NCBI GenBank assembly: GCA_022410635.1
Contig: JAJVDF010000125.1
Coordinates: 316,032-380,031, forward strand
Length of the DNA stretch: 64,000 nucleotides
Origin: Tretioscincus oriximinensis
Lineage: Eukaryota; Chordata; Lepidosauria; Squamata; Gymnophthalmidae
Direction: 5' to 3'
Both the position numbers and the translations under genes were made by a program. Under the pieces are notes generated by a model. It saw only the letters and a program-made list of their open reading frames with translations, was not told where the DNA came from and did not search any database. This document shows, in pieces, positions 32,402-42,143 of this stretch. How positions within the stretch are numbered: the stretch's first letter is position 1; the number at the start of each line of letters is the position of its first letter.

Positions 32402-32904
32402 TGCAGCATAAGAGACCTGTTGGGTAAATAAAATTTTCAGTCAGAATATTAACTGCATCTAAGTCCAGGTGTTCATTATCTAATCACTAGGCTTGTGTTT
32501 TGTGTCTTTATGACCTTGTTTTTCTGCTCATGTTGAACATTACAGATAGCGTGTTCTCACAACAATTTTACTTTCGCTTAAGTAGTCTTCCACTGAACTG
32601 AGCGTGAGAGCAGATGTATTATTTTGTGTGAGCTGAGACACTGATTTTACTTGAGTGTCACAAATGCTTTGTTATTACCTTTCTTGCAAACTGTGAATAT
32701 TGTAAATAAAGTTTTTTGCCTTCCTTATGGAAAGAATTACCTTTGTGTGGACTTACAATTATTCTGCAAGAGAAGAAGAAGTTGTCTGATGGTCTATTTA
32801 AGTTCTTGAGTTCTGGTTCCCTGCAAGCTCTGCTATTTTGGACTGAACCCTACTTGGTTCTGTTGGGTTCTGTTAATCAACAAGACCCACCCATTATGGA
32901 TCCT
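32402..32904 (+). mobile_element. LTR-like repeat (family C), copy 1, inserted into family B
   Basis: About 480 bp match, in reverse, the unit at 55388-55812. Shared words in order are TGTTGGG(T/A)(T/A)AATA, AATATTAACTGC, CCAGGT(G/A)TTCATTATCT, TTTGCCTTCC, TTTTGTGTGGACT-like, ATTATTCTGCAA, GGTCTATTTAAGTTC, CCCTGCAA and TTCTGTTAATCAAC. A polyadenylation signal lies at about 32704 (GTAAATAAAG). It breaks the family-B element, whose sequence resumes with AGAGGATCAGTGAGG at 32909. The frames inside show no known domain. LTR nature is inferred from the signal and size. Exact ends and duplication are unclear. Confidence 0.55.
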
Positions 32905-33400
32905 ACCTAGAGGATCAGTGAGGCTTGGTAGGGCTCTCAAGGGATCAGTCCTGTGTATAGCTCGCCTCACTGACTCCAAACCTGTGTTCAACCTACTGCC
33001 CCCAAAGCAGGCACACAAGTCCGGAACCCTTTTAAAAAGGGCCCTCCGACTATGAGGTAGCCTCTCGGGGGCCTGTTTCCAGGTTTTCAGGCTCCTCATG
33101 GGCCGCCAAGCTGTGCATACCACCGACGCCTCCCCCACTGCCATGACTGAAAGAAAAGAAAGAGGGAAGGGATGGGTGGGCTTCACGTGTTGCCGAAGAA
33201 GGAAGGAAGATAGATGGCGACGAGGGGTTTTATACCCTCATCGCACCGGAAGACGCGTCATTTCCCGTCGCTGCCAGGACGACGAGAAAGGACGCGTCCT
33301 CCTAGATCGTCTCCTTCCTCCTCGGCCGCAACTCTCAGCGCTCACTCAGGTGCGGTGAGTAGCCGATTTCTTCCCATTATGTGGAATGCCTCAGGGCTCT
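32905..33400 (-). mobile_element. LTR-like element (family B, copy 3), right part, CpG-rich
   Basis: This continues family B: AGAGGATCAGTGAGG...GGGCTCTCA aligns with AGAGGATCAAGG...GGGCTCTCA of the copy at 34829. Near 33229-33234 a reverse TATA box (GGGTATAAAACC on the minus strand) is followed by ATCGCACCGG, which is also next to the TATA box in the 34829 copy. The stretch 33215-33360 is dense in CpG with repeated ACGCGTC and GACGA words. Because CpGs have not decayed, it may be young or unmethylated. A host CpG-island promoter is the alternative. Confidence 0.5.
33229..33234 (-). promoter_or_regulatory. Possible TATA box in CpG-rich family-B LTR
   Basis: The minus strand reads GAGGGTATAAAACCCC. 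The position relative to ATCGCACCGG matches the TATA-like word of the copy at 34829-35457. Confidence 0.45.
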
Positions 33401-33612
33401 GGATCTAGTTTTATAATCATTGAGAAGGATAAGTAAGAAAATGAATAATGAGGAAGAGGGAATAACTTATTGTATTCCTTTAGTTGTTTGGTACACTTTC
33501 TGCATGTTCCATAGGATCTTCTTCAGTTTGTACCATAGCAGATAACAATATAAAACCATATATTTGTTTAATAGTCAAATGTGGCACAGAGCTTCTCATC
33601 ACAAATGGATTT

Positions 33613-33663
33613 ATCTAGCAAGGGGGCATCTCATAGCACCTTCATGAGACACTCTTGCTAGAT
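33613..33663. repeat. 51-bp hairpin
   Basis: ATCTAGCAAG and CTTGCTAGAT form the ends, with TCTCAT/ATGAGA further in. It lies just beside the reverse SINE at 33684. Confidence 0.7.
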
Positions 33664-33683
33664 TTTCTGGGCCCAGACCAGTA

Positions 33684-34045
33684 GTGGAAGTGGAAGAAAA
33701 AGAAGAAAAAGAAAAACAAGAAGAAGAACAAGAAGAACAAGAAGAACAAGAACAAGAACTGGGTTCTTATATCCCACTTTTCCCACCTTTCAGAGGGACT
33801 CAAAGCGGCTTACAAGGTTATTTTGCCCAAAGGCTTACTTTCTATCTTCCCCACCAGGCTATGATAGTTCCCATGTATCTACTTGCAGTCAGTTGCAATT
33901 TCTTGCAATTCTTGCTTTCGAATAGCTGGGTTGGCTAGAGCTACAATCTAGTGGAAGGTGCTTACCACTCCCCACATCTGACACAGGATTTTGAAACCAG
34001 ATCTCCCTGGCGAGAAACGACTGAGCCATTCACGTCTGCTAACAT
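33684..34045 (-). mobile_element. tRNA-headed SINE, family 2, reverse orientation
   Basis: The left edge is the (GAA)n tail in reverse (33684-33755), then AACTGGGTTCTTATATCCCA, CAAAGCGGCTTACAAGG, CCATGTATCTACTTGCAGTC, the AGCTGGGTTGGCTAGAGCT block and, at the head, CGACTGAGCCATTCA. The glutamate/glutamine-rich frame at its left is only the tail. Confidence 0.88.
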
Positions 34046-34828
34046 GGATCTTCCTTTGCAGTGGTACACCGTATGTCAATTTGCTCTATTTCTGATACAG
34101 TCACCAGAGAGTTTTGCATGTTGCATATCAAAATATACATTGAGAAACTGACGAAACATCAGGAGAGTATCAGGACTTCAATTTTCTTATTATTTTTGAT
34201 GATTTAAATAGAATTGTCTTAAATCTAAACAACCACAACAAAAACATTCTATTATCTTCTCATGGTTTTCTCATTCATTCTCTTTAAATGCAATGATTTT
34301 ATAACTTTTTATTTTCTTTGCATGTCAGTCAACAACAAAATTGCCATTAATCATTATTGCATTTTTCATTCTACCTTGTTTCACAAGGAATTAATCTGAT
34401 CTTGAATCCGTACAGCGAACAGGTCCCTTGGCTTGTTAAGCCACTGTGCTGTAAATAAGTATTTTGTTTTACATTTGCTGGTTAAATAGTTTCAACTTGT
34501 TCCAGGCATTGAGGAGAATTTGAGATGAAGTTACACTTTGAGAATGAGAAGGCAGTACATTGATTCCCTCCCTTTCTTCTATAGAAACAATGATATTTTT
34601 TTCTTCTGGTGTTTCCACAAAAATATAGCAAAACATTTTCAGTCACGGAGAATTGTAATTCTAAACATTTTTATTACTATGTGGAAACAACATTATTGAA
34701 AGAGAATTCAATATTAAATTGAAGATCCATAGACATGCACCTTTTTATAAACACATAGGGCTAGATAGGAGAATGTTCTAATAACAAATTCAATTTGCAA
34801 CGATTCATGTATTTTTATATTGTGGTGT
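34046..34828. other. AT-rich unique sequence
   Basis: Nothing coding or named is recognised. Confidence 0.45.
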
Positions 34829-35457
34829 TTGCTGGCAATGGGGCAAGAGGCAGAGACATATTTAAGGAAAAAGATATATTTATTAACAACAACAGAATAG
34901 TTAACATTCCCAAATAAAATATATATAGTGCCTGTAGGTTAATTCACAGCAAATCCTAATACAATTAAAACACGAAGTGGAGGAAATTAGGCCATGGCTG
35001 TCCCATTCAGCCCCGAAAGGCTGATCACTATAGGACTCTCACCATCATGGCTGCTCACTCTGCAGGTGAGTCAGCCATCCCAAACAACTGCCCAGCCCAT
35101 CTGAGCTGGGGTCACCAGAGGATCAAGGAAATTTAATGGGGCTCTCAGAGCACTTCATCTCAAGCCCCTTTCCTTGACTCAGGGTTGTGGTCCGCTTCCA
35201 ACCCATCCCCAAGGGTAAGCTCCACAACTCTAAGCCCCATAAGGGGCCCCTCACTGCTATATCCTATGGGATCAGTCAGGGGATACCTGAACCCATGGCT
35301 AGTGACTATACCTCAGCAAAAAGGCTGAAGATGGTGCAGGCTTCTCTATTTATATCCTAGCATCGCACCGGCAGTGATATCACCACTGCCATGTTCTCGG
35401 AGGTCACTTCCGAACTACAAAAACATGGTGGCACCCAGGAGAAACATGCCACAGACT
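34829..35457 (-). mobile_element. LTR-like element (family B, copy 2), reverse orientation
   Basis: A roughly 629-bp unit starts TGTGGTGTTTGC and ends ATGCCACA, giving TG...CA ends with short inverted TGTGG/CCACA. On the minus strand a TATA box (GGATATAAATAG, complement of about 35347-35354) lies some 100 bp from the start and an AATAAA (complement of 34879-34884) near the end. No target duplication was found. It shares ends and order of motifs with the copies at 9745 and 31915. No coding region adjoins it. Confidence 0.62.
35347..35354 (-). promoter_or_regulatory. TATA box of family-B LTR-like element
   Basis: The minus strand reads TATAAATA, at a place expected for the U3/R region of an LTR. 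Confidence 0.5.
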
Positions 35458-37506
35458 TTAATAGACATTGCAGTAGAAATCATAAAGACAGATCAGAATT
35501 CAAACATCTAAGGTTGAACAATACATTGTTTGTGTTTACTGCAATATACTTTATTATTTATTCCTTGTAATATCTGCAATATCTGTACATTCATTAACTT
35601 ATACACAATTATTATAGTTAAGGACCTTTTGTGTTTGGTCACTATTCTAAAAAAGAAAACATCAGCCATGCTAACACTTTTACATTTTGCAATTTTTGAG
35701 TTGATGAAACATGCACATACCATTTTAGGTGTGAAATCAAATTCTGCAGTAAAACAGATCTTTTAATAACAAATTTAGTTTGATTTTGAATCTGTAATAT
35801 GTAGTGATTTCAGTACACTTAATCGAGTGTGTGCATGTGCATGTGTGTGTATATATGAGACTTAGAAATTGATCACCTAAGTCTAATTTTCAATTGTTGC
35901 TACTTTCTATAAGCCCCAAATGGCCTTGCTTCTGCTGAGTAAGGNCTATGCTTCCGTGCTCACAAAATTTAGTTTCTTAATGCTTACATCTATCATTTTA
36001 AATTGAAGCTGCCGTATATACTTGTCAAAGCATTTCCCTTTGTTTCCTTATAACACTAAATTTCATAACTGCAGTGATTCTTGGCACAGGAACTTGTCCA
36101 AAGAGAGTTGTAGTTTTTATTATATTGCGTAATTAATGCTATTATTCCAAGGAGAGCTCAGATGCCATGAATCATTTGAATGACATTTGGCACTTCAGAA
36201 AGCATTTCATAGTTTTCATTAAGCTCCTTCCTCTTGCAGATGTACAGTCTACTTTGTTGCTACAATCAGTATAATTTCCATGGTATTAATCATCCTCTTG
36301 TGGACACTTATGAAAAAGCCACCTAAAATACAGTTAAGGGTCTGCTTGGCAGTTATATGCCTCTAGGAACAATTGCAGTTACCTGATTTAATAAGAAACT
36401 ATTGTATGTAGCTTCTTAATTATAGATGTCAAAAGTTAAATTCATATTTAAAAAATTGTTCCAACTTATGTTTATGTTCACATATATTCACATTCAAATA
36501 AACAGTATTTCACATATTTGGAATTCTATGGAATTGCCCATGAACATGAATTATCTGATAAAATAGTTCATATTCATAACTGCTTTGCTCCTTATAAGGT
36601 ATCCCCCCCTCACAATGGGAAAAAACCCTATTTTTCTTTTTGAATAATTTTACATTGGAATAAAAACACCACTCATTCAACTAAATGGTTCACCCCTGGG
36701 GCAAACAAACACCTGTTCAATTCACTGGCAAACCGTGTATTTTATTCTTACATAGTTTTGTTTGTTTCATCTGATGTCCTGTTCTTTGATGGATGCAGTG
36801 ACATATTAAAATGAAACAATGATACTCCTACAAATAATGTGATATGGGAGTATACATGCTTACTGACATTTGGAAGGGAAATATGTCAAGAAATATTAGA
36901 AATAACAAGAAGACTAAACCCCTTAGAGTGACCCTCAATCTTTTTCTATTGAAAAATCTTCCTGTAATACAAATATGTGAAACCCTTACTCTGCTAAATT
37001 TGTATTAGTAAATTGCTTGATCTGGATTAGCTGTGAGCAACCCATTAAGTGGACTGGATAGCATTAAAACCAAGGCAACGCCTGCTACAATGTCCCTTAC
37101 AATGTTCCTTGCAGTCATATAGATTGTTTACAGTCAGTGTAGATGCACCACTGCTATATCTGACTGGAATGATCTACCACTATTTCAGATTAGAGGATTC
37201 TTAGTACAGATTTGATTCAAATTGCGGTTAGTCCCATACAGCCAATTACTGTGTCCCTTAAATTGCAATACTAGTATGTGTATAAAGGGTCTCAGACAAA
37301 TTTAATATCTTACTGCATTCCCTGATTGACCCAAGAAATAAAATATTAACTAAACATTGGAAAATTGCACAAACATTAAAAATAAGAGAATGATCTTTAT
37401 AAGTCTGTCTTAAAAAACAAAATGCTGGTAAAAGAATGATAAAATACATGAAAAATCATTTTGATTTCCTTTGTTATGTCTGTGCAAAATAACAATAATA
37501 TTAATA
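35458..37506. other. AT-rich unique sequence, candidate conserved noncoding DNA at 36050-36440
   Basis: No exon is visible. The segment 36050-36440 shows no repeat words and has several TAAT/ATTA cores and GCGTAATTAATGC. It looks like a regulatory island. A short TG-rich run is at 35827-35857, and an N at 35945. Confidence 0.35.
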
Positions 37507-37730
37507 CAGGGTGCTTCAAAAAATGTATACACACTTTGAACTTCCATAGAAAATTTATTTACTGTTCTACAAAGTTAAATTTCAGGAAATTAGAAAGCTT
37601 AAAGTCCAATGTAAATAAAACGTAAATAACAAATGTTAATACTGTTCAAATTTAACTTTGTAGAACAGTAGAACAGTAAATAAATTTTCTATGGAAGTTC
37701 AAAGTGTGTATACATTTTTGAAGTACCCTG
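37507..37730. mobile_element. Mariner/Tc1-like hairpin MITE
   Basis: A 224-bp unit starts CAGGGTGCTTCAAAAAATGT and ends in the complement (AAGTACCCTG), flanked by TA on both sides (37505-37506 and 37731-37732), the TA target duplication of Tc1/mariner elements. The arms of about 76 bp pair nearly perfectly (TTCCATAGAAAATTTATTTA, ACAAAGTTAAATTT), leaving a 63-bp loop. The right arm carries an extra 8-bp repeat (TAGAACAGTAGAACAGTA). No transposase is encoded. Confidence 0.88.
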
Positions 37731-38204
37731 TATATCTGATGAAACCTATTTTTTTAAAGAATTTTAAATTAAAAATTATTCCTGACAAATACAGATTCAC
37801 TTCCAGGATGGGAGGATGGGAGATTAAGCAGTGCAAGTGCATATAATGTTCAATTGCACAGAAGCTGTATTGCTGTTTAATATTTATATCAAGTAATAAT
37901 TATATTAAGTTGCACAATACAAGTATGATACTATAGAATCAGTACTATATGAAAATAAAGAAAAAGGGTTTTTTTGTTTTGTTTTTAAATTAGTACTAAT
38001 CAAATAATTCAATGTTTTGGGTATAACTCCAATAGAAATTATGATCAGAGCATTGTTCATTTGCTTGTTTTGCAACATGCAAATGAAAATTTTAATCCAA
38101 ATTAAACAATTAGCTTTCATTTCTTTCCTTTTGTATGTATGCAAATAAGGCATAGGATAGGTCAAATATCAAACATTTAAACAAAAAAGAGAGAGTATTA
38201 AATT
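37731..38204. other. AT-rich unique sequence
   Basis: Contains TTTTTTTGTTTTGTTTTT near 37969. Nothing else is recognised. Confidence 0.4.
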
Positions 38205-38440
38205 GAGAGTCAATGGGGTCTTTCGGTTAAATTGTCAGCTTCTTACCTGGAAGTCTCCCAGTTTGATTCTGCACTTCTTCATTAAGCCAACTGGGTGACT
38301 TTGGGTTAGTCANAGTTCTTTGGAACTCTCTCAGTTTTACCTACTTCACACGGTGTGTATCGTGAAAGAAGACCAGAAGGTTGTATAAACCCCTTTGTTT
38401 TAAAAGGAGTGTAAAAACTAACCCCTTTTCTTCTCGTTCC
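38205..38440 (+). mobile_element. tRNA-headed SINE, family 1, diverged
   Basis: The CAGTTTGATTCTGC B-box relic, CCAACTGGGTGACTTTGGG and TTTGGAACTCTCTCAG follow the family-1 order. The 3' part is degraded and ends TAACCCCTTTTCTTC. An N lies at 38313. Confidence 0.75.
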
Positions 38441-39228
38441 CTCATATTAATAACATTTGGCTTGTTTTAAGATTTTGCACTCTGCCACACAACTCGATTC
38501 AATTTAAATTATTTGAATTGAATTATCTGCCAAACGATTGGTAACAAATCTCAATTTAATTTTCTTAATTACAATATTAAAAAATAAATTAAAAAATCAT
38601 ATTAAAAAAATTAAATTAAGGGAAATGTGATAGAATTACAGTATGTGTATGGGAATGCAAATGTGTATATATTTACACACACACACATACATTTGATGCA
38701 GGAAGCAAAGCAAACAATATTAAACAGATGCTTGCAACTTTACACTCTCCCACCTTTCTTGTTTTCTGCCACCTAACATTTCCATAGAAGCAGACATGGG
38801 GTCTTCACTGATTAATTATATCTATTTATTTTAAAAGTTCTCATTCTCCACTTGTAACCCATATCCCACAAATTTGATCCATTTATCTCATTCCTACATT
38901 TTCTTGCATCCATTTTAATATCCCAACAAAACTCCCAAGTCAACATCTTTAGCAACTTTCCACTTCTCTTCATTTCTCCAACCTAGAACTATTACTGCTA
39001 ATGCTACTAAACTAACTTGACGCATCAAGTATCTTCCCTCCTTTAACACTTCCTCTTCCTTTTGAACAAAAACAATGCAATCCTCTTTACTGGCACATTT
39101 TTATTTATTTGATTTAAGGGGCTCAATACTGAATATTTCAGGATGAGGAATGCTTTTCAGTTCCACCACAAATCTGAATTTTGTCTTAAATGTCCTTCCA
39201 ATTTACTTATTCTGGTTCTATTTTTACT
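38441..39228. other. AT-rich unique sequence
   Basis: It has TTAAATTA-rich stretches near 38560-38630 and an (AC)n run near 38677-38692. No coding signal is visible. Confidence 0.45.
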
Positions 39229-39382
39229 GGAAGAAGGCAGAGTAGGAGTGGAAGAAGAAGAGGAGAAGGAAGGAGAGGAAGAAAGAGGAAGAAGGAAAAG
39301 AAAAAGATGAAGAAGAGGCAGAAGAAGGAGAGGAAGGAAGAGGAGGAGGAAGGGGAGGAGAAGGAGAAAAAGGAGAAGGCAT
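39229..39382. repeat. Polypurine (GAA/GGA)n tract
   Basis: About 150 bp are almost pure purine on the plus strand. The lysine/glutamate-rich frame (39190-39402) and the serine/phenylalanine frame on the other strand come from this. It could be an expanded SINE family-2 tail in reverse, but no SINE body follows. Confidence 0.9.
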
Positions 39383-39644
39383 TAGGCTTTATTATATCTT
39401 GAATTAGGGATCTGCCATCTGTGTGCTTGTGCACACTACAGGAAGACCTATGTAGTTAATAGGTCCCTATTGCAGACTGAAAGAACCCGAAGTCTATATA
39501 TAGGGCTTTAAAAAAGGGCTATACAACTGCCAAAATTCTTTCTTCTACAAAGGACCAGCACAACTGTCTTCCATATTATAATCCTGGACTCGCATGTGGA
39601 ATTACCAAGGAAAATAATACTAGAATGTCAATTTCTTATGTCAT
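39383..39644. other. Unassigned sequence
   Basis: Short stretch between the purine tract and the CR1 fragment, with no recognised feature. Confidence 0.4.
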
Positions 39645-39765
39645 AATAATGTAAGAGCCTGCTGAACTGGGCTGCAGCCCATCTACTCCAGCATTCTATC
39701 TTACAAACTGTCTGACCAATAGCACCTGGGTAGTCTCAAGCAGAAAAGGTCAAAACCCACACATA
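39645..39765 (-). mobile_element. CR1 LINE 3' UTR fragment, reverse orientation
   Basis: TAAGAGCCTGCTGAACTGGG, CCCATCTACTCCAGCATTCT, CAATAGCACCTGGGTAGTCT and AGCAGAAAAGGTCAAAA match in order the reverse of the CR1 3' UTR seen at 30050-30180 and 59170-59270. Confidence 0.75.
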
Positions 39766-40696
39766 TTCCTTCTTTCAAAGAAAGAAATCTTCAGATCAAA
39801 TTACTGGAAATATTTCTATCTTAGTTCAGAAACTATTGGAAAAGGACCACTGAAACAGTGGCTCTCACTATAGCATTATTTATTCCTGAACTAAATGGTT
39901 TGGTTTGATCAAAATTTTCTGACATTTGAACAACTGCTTCCATCTTTTTAACTAAATTTTAAAACATGAACCAAACTTGTTCAAACCTTTCACCTTGGAT
40001 GTGGTGGGGAGTATGTCTGTATTTGTTTTGTGTCTTGTTTTTTCTATATTGTATTTTTGGTGTTGAATAGTTGTATTATGTTATGTTTCTTATAATGAAA
40101 ATGTATTTAAAAACATGAACTAAACTTTGCATGAATCTATTATCTTTCCAATTCATGATGATTCTGTGCCATGTATCAGGGTTTCTTACTATAAACAAGA
40201 TCAGGGATAACAAAGTATTAAGGAGAGCAACTGTTTTAAGAAAATAAAATTGTCCATAAATTATCTGTAAATAATTTGCATTCAAAGGGAGATTCTTACA
40301 GAAGGGGATGTAAGGCTTTCTGTATACAGTTAGCTGAGCTCTTTTAAGCAGAAATGTCAGGCAGCTGGTAGAACATATTGTCAGGTAAAAAAGAAAAATT
40401 AGGTGGCAGTTGATCAAATACTTTTCATTCAATTCACAGATTTCAATATTCGCCTCATGTTTTAGTTAGACATAAAACTGATAATTCTTCAGAAAGGCCA
40501 ATATTTTACAAAGACATATGTATCAGAGTTCTTTCCCAGTGGATTTGCACACATTCACCTTACTACTTATTATTAGTATTAGTAATAATAGTTGTAGTAA
40601 TTCCTTTTACTATTATTGCTGCAACTGCTACATTTATTAGGTACAATAATAAAAAGATAACGTGGAGCCTTATTAAACAGGATTGGCAGGAATGCA
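39766..40696. other. AT-rich unique sequence
   Basis: The hydrophobic 118-codon frame at 40076-40432 (minus) lacks any family motif and is judged chance. Confidence 0.4.
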
Positions 40697-40937
40697 CATG
40701 GTGGTCTTTGAAATATTCTCCCCCTCNAGCTGTGTCTGTCATCAACATTGTATTGTTTTAGAAGATCTTTGAAGACGCAATTCTTTTACCTGGCCTTTGG
40801 CTGAAGAAATGTCATCTTTGTCCCTACTATTAGATATTGTTTTATGCTGTTTTAATTTTGTATTGATGTTTTACTGTTGGCCGCTCTGAGACACTTCAGG
40901 TATAGGGCGGGGTATAAGTATAAATAAATAAATAAAT
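40697..40937 (+). mobile_element. L2 LINE 3' end
   Basis: The sequence runs from TTTGAAATATTCTCCCCCTC through GATCTTTGAAGACGCAATTC, CCTGGCCTTTGGCTGAAG and CCGCTCTGAGACACTTCAGG to AAATAAATAAATAAAT. It is only the last 240 bp. An N lies at 40727. Confidence 0.92.
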
Positions 40938-41063
40938 TTTAATAGCTATATTTTTATACGTGCTTAGACATGCATTTCAACAACAAAACCAAAAACAAAT
41001 CAGATAAAATTCTTCCACAGTCTTCTACAGTCTTTACCATGGTTTGCCCCAAGCTCAGCTTAT

Positions 41064-41276
41064 AGCAGCATGGAACAGAGTGCAACAGAGGGGATGGGTT
41101 GAGAGGAAGTAGACAAAAGCTGTTGTCAGTATTCTTTCTTTGGAGTGAACAGAGAGTTTCATGGTTCTGTAGTTTTGCCTGGAAAGGTTTTTAGGTGTTC
41201 AGATGCTGAATCAAGTTCGATGCATTTTAAAATTATCTTCAGATGGGCAGGCTTGGTAGAGTTAGGACCACAAAGC
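41064..41276. repeat. Long inverted repeat, left arm
   Basis: About 210 bp match the reverse complement of 41941-42143 at roughly 90 percent by eye, with one gap of about 8 bp near 41215. Shared words include AGTATTCTTTCTTTGGAGTG, AACAGAGAGTTTC, GTTCTGTAGTTTTGCCTGGA and CAGGCTTGGTAGAG. A third, shorter, partly similar segment lies at about 42315-42380 in this orientation. No coding potential is recognised. Confidence 0.88.
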
Positions 41277-41940
41277 GTTTTGTGAGCCTAATCTGAGCAA
41301 ACATGCAGTATGTATCCAGGGGTCCTTCTCCAATATGATACTAGTACATTTAATCATACAAGCAGAAAAGGTCATATGGATATAGTATATGTCATTAAAT
41401 AATAATTACGTATTTGGAAGATTCTGATCAATTTGAGTATAAACTGTACCATCCTAAGAGGTCTACAGGATCTCTCTTCCGTGCATTGTGTATGTATTCT
41501 CCATCCCCAAAAGGTTTTTAATAAAAGATTTCTCAGATCTTCTGTTCCACACTCCAACAAATACTGTCTGCTTATTTTTTATACATCCAAAATGCAATGT
41601 ATATTCATGCTATTAATTGATGCATGTCTAAGATGGACAGAACAGGGAGGGAAGAGTTAGAACATTTTTCATCTCTGAAGTTGAAAGGCATCCTCAAACT
41701 GGGAAAGTGAGTCTTGACTGGCACAATTCCTGCATGCCCAAATTGTAGCAGTTGGCCAAATCTCAGGGTGCCATCTTGTTCCCTTTTTAGCACTCTGATG
41801 AAGTACACATTGGAAGATAACTAAAGACCCTCAAGTTGCAATCACAGAGCATTTTTGTGGAGGACACACTGGCTGTTTGACTGCTTCATCTTCAGGACTT
41901 TCTGAAGGCANCTGCCATTCTAGATGTAGAGTCACAAAAG
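41277..41940. other. 664-bp spacer of the long inverted repeat
   Basis: The similarity of the arms may go on weakly to about 41297 on the left. The rest is unique. Small frames in it show no family. Confidence 0.5.
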
Positions 41941-42143
41941 GCTTTGGGGTCCCATCTCTACCAAGCCTGACCATCTGAAGATGATTTTAAAATGTGCCGA
42001 ATATCTGAACACCCAAAAACCTTTCCAGGCAAAACTACAGAACCAGGAAACTCTCTGTTCACTCCAAAGAAAGAATACTAACACCAGCTTTTGTTTACTT
42101 CCTCTCAACCTGTCCCCACTGTTGTACTCTATTCCATGCTGCT
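41941..42143. repeat. Long inverted repeat, right arm
   Basis: Reverse-complement partner of 41064-41276. Outside the arms the sequences part after the AGCAGCATGG/CCATGCTGCT word. Confidence 0.88.

Noticed and set aside
32716..32910. Frame shared with 55416-55628 (minus) as a conserved protein
   Set aside because: The similarity is at DNA level across the whole repeat, frames are broken differently, and no domain is seen. It is the family-C repeat.
39190..39402. Lysine/glutamate-rich frame resembling a charged nuclear protein
   Set aside because: It is the purine tract read as codons; no conserved domain or splice context.
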